NCBI GenBank assembly: GCA_016703425.1
Contig: JADJCA010000002.1
Span: forward strand, 992,001 to 1,056,000
DNA from: Myxococcales bacterium
GTDB lineage: Bacteria; Myxococcota_A; Polyangia; Polyangiales; Polyangiaceae
Direction: 5' to 3'
DNA: 64,000 nt
Both the position numbers and the translations under genes were made by a program. Positions 33,631 to 42,270 of the stretch are shown piece after piece (within the stretch, counting starts at the first letter, position 1; each line of letters starts with the position of its first letter). Below the pieces are notes generated by a model that saw nothing but the letters and a program-made list of their open reading frames with translations, ran no database searches and was not told the origin of the DNA.

Positions 33631-36239
33631 CGCTCCCCCTTTGGCTGCTTTTTTGGCCGCACGGAGGTTGGCGGCGGCGTACGCGGCGGTCCCGTGAACG
33701 TGATGACCAGACCCTCGATGCGGTGATCACTCGTGCGGTAGGGCATGATGCGAACGGCCAGCTCACGGCCGTCACGCCGGACGACGGTGCGTTCCTTGAA
33801 CGCGAGGGTGCGGAGCACCTCATGCGCGTCGTCGAAGAGCGACGGATAGGCGAGCGTCGACGCGAGATCCGCGAGGGGCCGCCCGACGTCCCCGGGGATG
33901 AGCTTGATGAGGGTGGCCGCTTGCGCCGTGAAGCGCCGAACGCGGAGCTCGCGGTCCAAGAAGAGCACCGCGATCTCCGTGCTCTCGAGGAGGTTCTCCA
34001 TGTCGTTGCTCGCGCGCGACAGCTCCACGAGCTTCGTCTCGAGCTCATGGTTGAGCGTCTGGAGCTCCTCGTTCATTGACTGAGATTCCTCTTTCGAGGT
34101 GGTGAGCTCTTCGTTCGCCGACTGCAGCTCCTCGTTGGCGGCCCACAGCTCACGATTGGTCGCCTCGAGCTCCTCCTGCGAGGCGCGCATCGCTTCGCGA
34201 GTCAGGCGTACGTCCTCGCGCGCCTCGGCGAGCGCTTGCGTCACCTGCGAGAGCTTCGGGGCCCCGCGGCGATTCTTCACTGGAGCCGCGCGCGAGCGCG
34301 TTGGCCGCGCACCTTCGACAAAAATGACGAGCAGCGCGTTCGCGAGGGCGCCGGCCTCGCGCATCGGTTCGACGGTCACGTCGAGCCAGCGGGTCGCGCC
34401 GTCGCTCACGACACGGAGGCCTTTGGACGTGACGGCCCTCTTCCCCTGGACCGCGCCCTGAAAAGCGACCGCTAGCGCGTGCCGCAGACCCTCGCGGGCC
34501 ATCGCGAGCACGTTCCAATTGGCCTTGCCGGCGGGAAGCTCGAGGTAAGCTCCCGTTCGACCGCTCACGTAGAGCACGTCGCCCGATTGGCTCGTCAGGA
34601 TGGCCGCCGGGGCATACCGCCCGAGCAGGAAGCGTTCCACTCGCGACCGAATATCGACATGACGGGGAAGGAGCGCCGGCCTTGGCGCGCTCGCCTCATG
34701 AGCCGGTGTCACGAGGCGGGGCGCCCCGCCGGCTGGCGGCGCAACCTCGGGGGCGCGCCGGTAGATGCGCCTCTGTCCCCGCGTGGCCGGCGAGAAGAGA
34801 TGCGTGAAGGTGCCCGTCGTCTCCGCCGCACCGAGCACAAGGATCCCCCCGGGAGCGAGCGCGTAGTGAAAGAGGGGGATGAGTCGCTCCTGAAGCACCG
34901 CGTCCAAGTAGATGAGCAGGTTGCGACAACTGAGCAGCTGCAGCTTGGTGAGCGGCGGGTCCTGCAGGAGGTCGTGGGTGGCAAACACGACGCTGTCGCG
35001 AATCTCCTTCGCGATTCGATAGCCTTGGTCGGTCGCCACGAAGAACTTCCGAAGGCGCGCTGGCCCGACGTCCTTCGCGACATCCTTTGGGTAGACGCCC
35101 TGCCGCGCGCGGTCGATGGCGTGGGCGTCGAGGTCCGTGGCGAAGAGCTGGAGCTTGAGGTGCTTTTGCGGCCGCAGGGTGGCCGCGGCCTCGTGCAGCA
35201 CGATGGCCAACGAGTACGCTTCCTCGCCCGTGGAGCACGCGGGGACCCAGGCGCGCACGGTGGAGCCCTCGGGGCACGCGGCGAGGAGCTCCGGCAGCGT
35301 CTCCCTCTCTAGCTCCGCCCACACGGCAGGATCGCGAAAGAAGCTCGTCACCCCGACCATCAGCTCCGCCAACAGAAGCTCAGCTTCCTTCGGATTCGCT
35401 CGGAGGAAGCTCGCGTAGTCCGAGACGCTCGCGAGGCCGTGCACCATGCGCCGGCGGTCGATGCGACGCTCAACGGTGCCTCGCTTGTAGTGCGAGAAGT
35501 CGCGACCGGTGACTTCGCGAACCACGCCGACGATCGCGCGAAGGTCCGGTGCCGTCGCGTCGTCCTGCGTCGCGACGACCGGCGAGACTTCGGTCAACGT
35601 GCCGCGCGCCGCGCTGTGCGAAGCGATCCGCTCGGGGAGCTCCTCGACGGGAGCAGCGATGGCGCCGAGGCCTGCTTCGAGCGCACTCCTGGGCATCGCG
35701 TCGAACTTGGCCGACGCGGGACTCTCGACGAAGAGGGCCCCGCCGCGTTTGGCCATAGCCGCCATCCCCTTGGTCCCGTCGGCGCCCATGCCCGAAAGCA
35801 AGACACCAACGCATCGCTCGCCCAACTCGTCGGCGAGCGAGACGAAGAAGTAGTCGATGGGGAGACGTAGCCCGCGACGCACCGTTGGGGCCGAGAGCTG
35901 AAGCGTGCCCTGCGTGAAGGCCATGTTCTTGTTCGGTGGGATCACGTAGACGCGGTTGGGCTTCACGCGAACGCCAGACTCGACTTCGACGACCGGCAAC
36001 GGCGTCGCGCGCTGCAGGAGCTCGGCGAGGAGCCCTGGGTGCGTCGGGGCCATGTGCTGAACGACGACGAAGGCCTGTCCGCTGCTTGGCGAAACGTGGC
36101 TCATGAAGCGCTGCAAGCTCTCGAGGCCACCCGCTGACGCACCGATCCCCACGACAGGAAACGCCAGGGGCCGGCCTACAGCGGGCCTCCCTCGCGGCTT
36201 CGCCTTCATCGGCGCCGCCCGCTTCGGTCGCGCCTTCAT
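33627..36239 (-). CDS. CheB-CheR-PAS fusion chemoreceptor-modification protein
   Basis: 870 residues from ATG 36239 preceded by AAGGGGA. N-terminal CheB methylesterase: VGIGASAGGLESLQ (Ser), VVVQHMAPTHPG (His) and SGMGADGTKGM (Asp). Middle CheR methyltransferase: HYKRGTVERRIDRR, VTSFFRDPAVW, WVPACSTGEEAYSLAI and CRNLLIYLD. A PAS-like region (FLLGRYAPAAILTSQSGDVLY) follows, then a long coiled coil of Glu/Asn-rich repeats (ELWAANEELQSANEEL) and a final PAS domain. The regulatory receiver of a normal CheB is absent. It is translationally coupled (ATGA) to the hybrid histidine kinase. Confidence 0.95.
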   Translation of the reverse strand: MKARPKRAAPMKAKPRGRPAVGRPLAFPVVGIGASAGGLESLQRFMSHVSPSSGQAFVVVQHMAPTHPGLLAELLQRATPLPVVEVESGVRVKPNRVYVIPPNKNMAFTQGTLQLSAPTVRRGLRLPIDYFFVSLADELGERCVGVLLSGMGADGTKGMAAMAKRGGALFVESPASAKFDAMPRSALEAGLGAIAAPVEELPERIASHSAARGTLTEVSPVVATQDDATAPDLRAIVGVVREVTGRDFSHYKRGTVERRIDRRRMVHGLASVSDYASFLRANPKEAELLLAELMVGVTSFFRDPAVWAELERETLPELLAACPEGSTVRAWVPACSTGEEAYSLAIVLHEAAATLRPQKHLKLQLFATDLDAHAIDRARQGVYPKDVAKDVGPARLRKFFVATDQGYRIAKEIRDSVVFATHDLLQDPPLTKLQLLSCRNLLIYLDAVLQERLIPLFHYALAPGGILVLGAAETTGTFTHLFSPATRGQRRIYRRAPEVAPPAGGAPRLVTPAHEASAPRPALLPRHVDIRSRVERFLLGRYAPAAILTSQSGDVLYVSGRTGAYLELPAGKANWNVLAMAREGLRHALAVAFQGAVQGKRAVTSKGLRVVSDGATRWLDVTVEPMREAGALANALLVIFVEGARPTRSRAAPVKNRRGAPKLSQVTQALAEAREDVRLTREAMRASQEELEATNRELWAANEELQSANEELTTSKEESQSMNEELQTLNHELETKLVELSRASNDMENLLESTEIAVLFLDRELRVRRFTAQAATLIKLIPGDVGRPLADLASTLAYPSLFDDAHEVLRTLAFKERTVVRRDGRELAVRIMPYRTSDHRIEGLVITFTGPPRTPPPTSVRPKKQPKGER

Positions 36240-36314
36240 CTTCCCCTTGCGGACACGGTAGCCGATCCTGGCTCCGCTTCCCCTCCCTTTCCGAAGAGGA
36301 ATTGACCCAAACCA

Positions 36315-36797
36315 GTGGCGCTGCCACGATCCTCTGACTTGGGGTACGCGGTTCATATCAGGCGCAAAGCTGGCGCGATTTCGCTCGACCAGTGGCTCTC
36401 CGCCGCCCGTGGCACGCCGGACCTAAGGGAAGAGGCTCCGCTCGACTCAGGGCCTCCGCGCTTCGTTTGGGGCGAGGCGATTTTCGTGTGGCGCGGCGGC
36501 GAAGTGCACGTTGATGACCTCGACGACGAGTGGTGCGCCAAGCTTGGAGAAGTCGCCGATCGGCTAGGCGCCGAGGCCATCGGCGACGACGGAGAGCGGT
36601 ACCTCGCCGACGGTCGCGTCGACTACGGCGACGGAGCACAGACGCTGCACCGGGTCTCGACCATGGCGGCCCTGAAGAACATCACTGTGCACTCGTCGGA
36701 TCCGAGCGCCCTCAAGCCGCGCAGTCGCGCGCTTTGGATCGTCCTGGCCTTGGCGACCCTCGTGGCCCTCGCGCTCGCCTTCAAGCTCGCTCGCTGA
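36315..36797 (+). CDS. Tail-anchored protein, unknown
   Basis: 160 residues from a GTG start, divergent from the CheB-CheR gene. The soluble part mixes acidic and hydrophobic stretches (FVWGEAIFVWRGGEVHVDDLDDEWCAKLG) without a known motif. A single hydrophobic segment near the C-terminus (ALWIVLALATLVALALAFK) is followed by only a few residues, so it should be anchored by its tail in the membrane with the body in the cytosol. Its last third overlaps the CPBP protease gene on the opposite strand. Confidence 0.65.
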   Translation: MALPRSSDLGYAVHIRRKAGAISLDQWLSAARGTPDLREEAPLDSGPPRFVWGEAIFVWRGGEVHVDDLDDEWCAKLGEVADRLGAEAIGDDGERYLADGRVDYGDGAQTLHRVSTMAALKNITVHSSDPSALKPRSRALWIVLALATLVALALAFKLAR

Positions 36798-37699
36798 GGC
36801 CTCAGGCGACGGGTGCCGCGAGGGGCATCGCGCCGCCTTCGGCAGCAGCCAGCGCGAGCCCGCTTGCGCCACTTCAAGAACGTGCCGACCACGACGAGGC
36901 TTGCCCCCGCGACCAGTAGCCCCGACTCACCGACCCAGATGTTCGTCGATGAGAGGCTCGACGAGCCCACGGTGGACGCGTCGAAGACGCCTTGAATGAT
37001 GGAGTTCCATGCGGCGTGCGCCAGAGCCGCAGGCCACAGGCTGCCGCTGTAGAGGCGGGCCCAACCAAAGAGGTAGCTCGCCGCCATCACCGACGCGAGG
37101 AACACGACGCTCGACAAGAGCGGATACGGACCGACGGCGTAGTGCCCCGACGCGATGAGAGGCACGTGCCAAAGTCCCCAGACGAGGCCACTCACGAAGA
37201 GCGGTCGTCTCACGCCGGCTGCGACGAGCCGCGGGAGGAAGTAGCCGCGCCAACCGATCTCTTCACCGAGCGCCGCGATGAGCGAGAGCGGGACGCCGGG
37301 CAGGAGCGCGAAGGCGAGGCGCACGAAGAAGCGGCCCGCGTCGCTGCCGGGCCGGATGCCCATCGTCGACACCGGCGGCGCGAAGGTGGCGAGGGATGTC
37401 GCCCAAGCGAGCCCGTAGGCGATAACGCCAACGACCATCGGATAGGCGACGACAACGGCGATGGCGTGAGCGCCGCGGCGACCGCCGAAGCGAAAGCTCG
37501 CGTCGCCGATGCCCTCACGACGGAAGAGGCGAACCGCGAGGCTCGCGAGGCCGGGCGTCCACATGAGCGCCAAGACCAGAGGCCCCGCAGAAGCCAGCGT
37601 CGGACCGCGACGCATGATCGCGAGCTCGAGGGCGGCGCTCGCCACGAGGAAGAGCACCGAAAAGAAGAACAGACTACGGCGCGCTTCGCTCTGACTCAT
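36623..37699 (-). CDS. CPBP-family intramembrane protease, C-terminus overlong
   Basis: 358 residues. The CPBP (Abi) signature is clear: ALGEEIGWRGY with Glu146/147, WGLWHVPL with His178, and a C-terminal ALAHAAWNSI. About eight membrane helices are visible. The family normally ends near residue 275 (FLKWRKRARAG); here the frame runs on for about 80 Arg/Cys-rich residues and overlaps the tail-anchored gene by 175 bases on the other strand. So the true stop may be missing, changed or shifted. It may cleave a membrane peptide or have an immunity-type role. Confidence 0.8.
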   Translation of the reverse strand: MSQSEARRSLFFFSVLFLVASAALELAIMRRGPTLASAGPLVLALMWTPGLASLAVRLFRREGIGDASFRFGGRRGAHAIAVVVAYPMVVGVIAYGLAWATSLATFAPPVSTMGIRPGSDAGRFFVRLAFALLPGVPLSLIAALGEEIGWRGYFLPRLVAAGVRRPLFVSGLVWGLWHVPLIASGHYAVGPYPLLSSVVFLASVMAASYLFGWARLYSGSLWPAALAHAAWNSIIQGVFDASTVGSSSLSSTNIWVGESGLLVAGASLVVVGTFLKWRKRARAGCCRRRRDAPRGTRRLRPQRASLKASARATRVAKARTIQSARLRGLRALGSDECTVMFFRAAMVETRCSVCAPSP

Positions 37700-37739
37700 C
37701 GAGCCCCTTTCGCGCGGGGCGCCGAAGAAATTTCAGGCG

Positions 37740-38381
37740 TCAGCTCTTGAAGCCGACCTTTCGATGGGTGCCGTCGCAATAGGGCTTCTTTCCCGATTGA
37801 CCGCAGCGGCACAGCGCCGTCTTGACCACGCGATTGAGCGTCCGGCCGGTCCCCGACACGAGCTCGAGGTTGCCATCGACGAGCAAGGGGCCGTCCTTGG
37901 CGGCGGTCACCTTGACGCAGCCGTTGCGAGCTTGGAGCGCTTCGCTGGCGTCCGTGCCCGGCTCACCGGTGGCGGTGAATCCGGCGGTGGCGTGAGCGCC
38001 GTCGCAGAAAGGCTTGTTCTGCGAGGCACCGCAACGACACAAGGTCGCGCGGTAGCCGACCTTCTGCCCGTCGACTTCGAGCTCCGCGTGAAGGGCGAGG
38101 GGACCATTTTCACGAACCCGCGCCAGGTTCACGATGGGCGCGGCTTCTTGCGCGCCGCCATCGAGGCGTTCGTATTGAATCGCGCCCGACGGGCACGACT
38201 GGGCGAGCGCGGCCAGCTCTTCTGGCGTCGCGGCGTCAGGATGGATCCATTCGCCGCTCACGTTGGGCACGAACACGTCGGGGCGGCCAAGCACGCACTG
38301 GCGCGAGTGGATGCACTTCTTCCCCTCGAACTTGAGGAGGACCTTCTTGCCGCGAACCTCTTCGACGCCGCCGTTTGACAT
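37740..38381 (-). CDS. Ferredoxin-like plus two CDGSH iron-sulfur domains
   Basis: 213 residues. The N-terminal part carries the Fer4_19-type pattern KCIHSRQCVLGRPDVF, ending CPSGAI, a divergent single-cluster ferredoxin. Then come two CDGSH motifs: CRCGASQNKPFCDGAH near 113 and CRCGQSGKKPYCDGTH near 190, each binding a [2Fe-2S] cluster through three Cys and one His. So one chain could hold three clusters, acting as an electron or cluster carrier in the cytosol. No signal peptide is present. The gene follows the CPBP gene on the same strand with 40 bases between. Confidence 0.9.
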   Translation of the reverse strand: MSNGGVEEVRGKKVLLKFEGKKCIHSRQCVLGRPDVFVPNVSGEWIHPDAATPEELAALAQSCPSGAIQYERLDGGAQEAAPIVNLARVRENGPLALHAELEVDGQKVGYRATLCRCGASQNKPFCDGAHATAGFTATGEPGTDASEALQARNGCVKVTAAKDGPLLVDGNLELVSGTGRTLNRVVKTALCRCGQSGKKPYCDGTHRKVGFKS

Positions 38382-38429
38382 GCCCCGTGAGTAGCGAAGG
38401 GGCGGTCGTTCTGCAACTGACGAGCTGGA

Positions 38430-39794
38430 CTAAAGATCCGGCGGCGTCACGAGCACACGCGACGTGACCTTGCCTTCGACCGTCAGGGCGCCAACGTCGC
38501 GCGACGTTCGTGAGCAGATGACGCGGACGGCCAAGTCGATGCGCGCGTCGCCAGCCTCCGTCTCGTCGCGCACGAATTTCTTCGGGAGCTGAGGGAGCGT
38601 GTCGAAGATGACATCGCCGCGCCCCTGACACTCGAGCTCACGAACGCCGTTTTCGGCCTTTTCGTCGCTGATTTGCAGGAAGATCACCGTCACTGGGATG
38701 GGCCGACCACGGACCAACTCGCCGTCGATTCGCACGTCGAGCTCGGCCCCCTTGAACACGGTGCTCGTCGACTCGAACGCCTGGAGCGCGTAGCCGTGAC
38801 GCCGGTTGCCGAGGATGAGCCCGCGGCGAAACGCGACGCGCTTGCCGGCGATGAGTCCTTGAAGATCACCGGGCGCCGGCGCCGGAAGCCGATCGGCGTC
38901 GTCGTACGATGGACGACGCGAAGGACCGTCGCTCAAAGACCGACGCGAGTCCTCGCTGCTGCCTCGCCGCGACGGTGGGTCGTCGACGGGCGCACGCCGT
39001 GGTGGCGGGTCATCGAGCGGAGCCCGGCGCGGGGGCGGCGGCTCGTAGCGCGCGGGCGCCGGCTCTTCACGGGGACGCTCCGTCACGGGCTCGCTGCGGG
39101 GCTCTTCGGTTCGAATCTTCGGTGGCGCCGCGCGGGTCGTCGCCGCCATGACCGGGGCGAGCAGTTGGTCGTCGGGCACGAGGGGCCCGGAGGCGGACGT
39201 CGTCTCCGCGCGCGCGCTCTTGGCAGGTGCCGCGGCTGTTGCCGCGGGAGCCGTCGCCGCAGCGGCAGGAGGAGGGGCGGGCGCAGCAGGCGTCGGCGCG
39301 GCGACGCCGACAGACGCGGAGGGACGCGCCGAGAGCGAATCGGCCCGTGCGCCGCCGCCGCGCGCCTTCCCTTCCTTCGCCTCCTTCGCTTCCTTCATGG
39401 CGGCGCGCTCCGCCAAGGCGCGCGCGCCAGCGGCCTTGCCCGCATCGCGGGCCGCTTTGAGCGAGTCCTTCGCGGCCCCCTTTGGGCTCGCCGCGGCGGC
39501 GGCCGGTGACGCGCCGCTCGTCGCCGCCTTCGGCGCGGGTGCCCCGGGCTTGCCGGGCTTCGCCGGCTCCGCATCGACGACCGGCGGCGTGGCTGGCTTC
39601 TCCGGCGGCGCCGTCTCGCCGGCCGACTCCCATCGCGGCGGGGGCTCGTCGCTCGCGGGGCCCTGCACGTCCTCGGCGCTCGCGATCTTCTTCTTCGACG
39701 CGCCACAACCGACGGCGGTCGTGAGCAACGCGACGACGAACAGCGCGGACGATACGCGAGCCAAGCGTCGTGCAAGGCCCGTCACGGGGAGCAT
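38430..39794 (-). CDS. Large low-complexity lipoprotein
   Basis: 454 residues. The signal ends TTAVGCGASKKK, so it is lipid-modified. Residues 30-330 are disordered: Ala/Pro/Lys-rich, with Arg/Pro/Asp blocks (PPRRAPLDDPPPRRAPVDD) that may bind anionic surface material. The C-terminal 120 residues look folded, with LILGNRRHGYALQAFES and RIDLAVRVICSR. No catalytic motif is recognised. It follows the secreted protease gene by 116 bases on the same strand. Confidence 0.75.
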   Translation of the reverse strand: MLPVTGLARRLARVSSALFVVALLTTAVGCGASKKKIASAEDVQGPASDEPPPRWESAGETAPPEKPATPPVVDAEPAKPGKPGAPAPKAATSGASPAAAAASPKGAAKDSLKAARDAGKAAGARALAERAAMKEAKEAKEGKARGGGARADSLSARPSASVGVAAPTPAAPAPPPAAAATAPAATAAAPAKSARAETTSASGPLVPDDQLLAPVMAATTRAAPPKIRTEEPRSEPVTERPREEPAPARYEPPPPRRAPLDDPPPRRAPVDDPPSRRGSSEDSRRSLSDGPSRRPSYDDADRLPAPAPGDLQGLIAGKRVAFRRGLILGNRRHGYALQAFESTSTVFKGAELDVRIDGELVRGRPIPVTVIFLQISDEKAENGVRELECQGRGDVIFDTLPQLPKKFVRDETEAGDARIDLAVRVICSRTSRDVGALTVEGKVTSRVLVTPPDL

Positions 39795-39910
39795 GTCTGT
39801 AGCATGACAGCCGACATCCCCTGCGCAAGCAACCGCTTCGTCGTGGCCCTGCGCAGGCGTAGCGTGGATCGCCCTTGCCCCGCGGCGTTGGGAAGCACAA
39901 TCGCGCGCCG

Positions 39911-41509
39911 CTAGCGCCGTGCGCGGCGACGGCTAGCGAGCGCCAGCGCGAGGCCAAGCGCGACCGCAAAACCCGCTGGCGCCGGCGCGCCACTCTGTGA
40001 AACAGAGCACCCGCCGTCGTCGCCGGCGGCCTTGCTCTTCTTCTTCTTCTTCGGGCCCGCGTCGCCGCTCTCGCCACCGGGACCGACGATCGCGTCGGGG
40101 TGTTCGCCCGCTGCGGGCGGCTCCGATTGAATGGTGGGCGGCGAAGCGGGGGGCGTGTTCGCCACTGGCGGAGGCGTCTGGGCCGCCTGGCAAAGGCCGA
40201 TGTTCGGATCGTCGGCCGATGCGCCGCACGCCTGGCCCGCGCTGCACATGCCTTGGGCCGCCACGCGACAACCGTCGAGGCAACGGCCGCGCGGGATGTC
40301 GCAGACGCGCGGCTTCGCGCCGACCTGTCCCTTGCATTCTGCATCGACCTGACACTCGCGCGTGCCGGGCGTCTGCGGGCAGAGGGGGTCGCCGGGGCAC
40401 TTGGCCGCTTCCGGCGCCGTGTAGGGCCCTTGGTTGTAGAGCGGGTCGCTGGGACCGGCTCCGTTCGGGCCGCGACAGATGCCGAGCGTACCCACCGGTT
40501 GCCCCTGGACCGAGCAGGTGGTGCCGGCACCGCACTGATTGGAACCAACTCGGCAACCGAGCATGCACCGGTTGGTCTTCGCGTCGCAGACACGACCGGA
40601 GGCCGCGGCGCCGCACTGCGCGTCCGTCAGACAGAGCTGCGACGTCCCGCCGAGGAGCTTCTGGAGGAACGGCGCCTGCGACGCGACGTCGGTGAACACC
40701 GACAGCGAGCCTTGCGCGCACTCCCCGACGACGCCGGCAACGATGCCGACGAGGTTGCCCGCGAGGTCGAAGGCGGGTCCGCCGCTGTCGCTGCCGCAGG
40801 CGACGACCTCGGTCGTCAGCTCGGCGGCGCGATAGCGCCAGTAGAACGAGCGACCGTCCTCGAGGACCGCCTGCACGAGGGAGCGTTCTTGGGCGCCAGC
40901 CCAGACGTAGACGCCGTCGCGACGTTCGCGGCGAAGCTGGGTGAAGAAGCCAAAGGGGTCGCGCGCGACGGTCGTGTAGCCAACGACACGAACGGTGGAG
41001 TCACCTTGCGAGGGCTTCTGAGAAACGGTGCGCGGCTTGACCTGCGCGAAGCTCGCGTCGATGGGCTGAACGTAGAGCGCCGCGATGTCGATGGAGCGAA
41101 GCGGCACGGGGCCTTGAGCCTTCTCGACGGCGTCGGGGACGACGATCCGCGACACGATGGCGGCGCGATTGGCGCTCGGCTTGTTGCCGAAGTGCACCGA
41201 GAGCTCCTGCGGCATAAGGCGCGCACCGACCATCGGCTGCGGTCCGCTCGTGTCCAGATCGGCGACGCAGTGGAGCGCCGTCAGGAGCACGTTCGGCGCG
41301 ATGAGCGTCGCGGCGCACCAGGGTTCGCCGCGCCGATAGAGCGCGAAGACAGCGTCGTCCTCGGCGGTCGATTCGGTGCCGCCGAGTAGGGCGCCGTTGT
41401 CTTCGTCGACCTCTTCCGAGGCGGCGTCACCAGCGCTGCAAGCGGCGAGTGGCGCAAGCAGCGAGAGGAGGGATGCGGAGAGGAGCGAGTTGCGGAGGTT
41501 GCGGAGCAT
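39911..41509 (-). CDS. Secreted trypsin-like serine protease with Cys repeats and MYXO-CTERM-like tail
   Basis: 532 residues from ATG 41509 (an upstream ATG at 41533 is less likely). Signal ends LAPLAACS. The S1 protease has LTALHCVAD with His80, SIDIAALYV and CGSDSGGP with Ser242; GALLGGTES may be a zymogen cleavage site. Cys-rich repeats follow (for example QLCLTDAQCGAAASGRVCD). The C-terminus is GCSVSQSGAPAPAGFAVALG, then LALALASRRRARR: a Gly-Cys, a membrane helix and an Arg cluster, as in MYXO-CTERM sorting tails. So it is probably anchored at the outer surface. Confidence 0.9.
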   Translation of the reverse strand: MLRNLRNSLLSASLLSLLAPLAACSAGDAASEEVDEDNGALLGGTESTAEDDAVFALYRRGEPWCAATLIAPNVLLTALHCVADLDTSGPQPMVGARLMPQELSVHFGNKPSANRAAIVSRIVVPDAVEKAQGPVPLRSIDIAALYVQPIDASFAQVKPRTVSQKPSQGDSTVRVVGYTTVARDPFGFFTQLRRERRDGVYVWAGAQERSLVQAVLEDGRSFYWRYRAAELTTEVVACGSDSGGPAFDLAGNLVGIVAGVVGECAQGSLSVFTDVASQAPFLQKLLGGTSQLCLTDAQCGAAASGRVCDAKTNRCMLGCRVGSNQCGAGTTCSVQGQPVGTLGICRGPNGAGPSDPLYNQGPYTAPEAAKCPGDPLCPQTPGTRECQVDAECKGQVGAKPRVCDIPRGRCLDGCRVAAQGMCSAGQACGASADDPNIGLCQAAQTPPPVANTPPASPPTIQSEPPAAGEHPDAIVGPGGESGDAGPKKKKKSKAAGDDGGCSVSQSGAPAPAGFAVALGLALALASRRRARR

Positions 41510-41861
41510 ACGGCTCCCTACAGCACACCCCATGCCATGGAGAGTCGGGGGCGTTGAGCAAGGAAACCAAGCGGTTGCGCTCGCGGGTCACGGTGCGGCC
41601 ACACGTGGGTGACTCTCACGAGAGACGCGCTCCCAGGTCAGGATCCCGCTGGTCCCAGCCGGTGGCGCCTATGCGGAGAGAACGCCGCTCACGCGCCGGA
41701 AAGGTCGTCCAAATCGGAGAGCTGGGCGTCCGTGCGGATTGAACCGAGAGCCCCATGTGCCGTACGCATAAAAATGCGCCGGGCGTCTAACCGCTGCGCG
41801 AACGCGGCGAGCGTTCATCAGACATCACATCAACCCCTGCCGCTTTAGTCGAGGAGGTCAC
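41510..41861. other. 352-base intergenic region
   Basis: Divergent genes flank this region. It has small palindromes (CTCTC-AC-GAGAG at 41613-41624 and CGCAT-AAAA-ATGCG at 41765-41778) but no clear promoter or gene. An open frame from 41609 appears to be noise. Confidence 0.4.
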
Positions 41862-42131
41862 ATGGTTCGGTTTGCTTGGCTCGTAGGTGCACTCATGATG
41901 ATGGGCTGTGCGGTGGAGGCCGGTGACGAGGACGTCGCAACGGCCGTCGACGACAGCGTCGCCACGAAGGACGTCTTGGCGATGGGGCCCCTCAAGGAGA
42001 ACCGCGGGATCCCGGCTCCGATCTCGGGGCCCGAAGACAGCGACGGACGCTGCGGCAACAAGCGCCAGTTGGTCCATGGTCTCCCGAACGTCGAGCGTGT
42101 CATCGACCGGCAGGCGCTCGTCACGCACTGA
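41862..42131 (+). CDS. Small lipoprotein
   Basis: 89 residues. A GAGGAGG ribosome binding site lies about 4 bases before ATG 41862. The signal MVRFAWLVGALMMMGC has a lipobox. The mature part is polar with no conserved motif, so it is an orphan. It sits 140 bases before the barrel gene at 42271. Confidence 0.65.
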   Translation: MVRFAWLVGALMMMGCAVEAGDEDVATAVDDSVATKDVLAMGPLKENRGIPAPISGPEDSDGRCGNKRQLVHGLPNVERVIDRQALVTH

Positions 42132-42270
42132 GCGACGCACTGAACAGGCCGCGGCTCGCGATGGCGAGGCACCGGTGTGAGGACAGCGGCCATCGGAGTT
42201 GAATCCGTTGGCCGCGTCGGCCGACCCGGTTACCCTCCGGCCGATGGTCGTTCGTCGCCCCCCGTCGACC

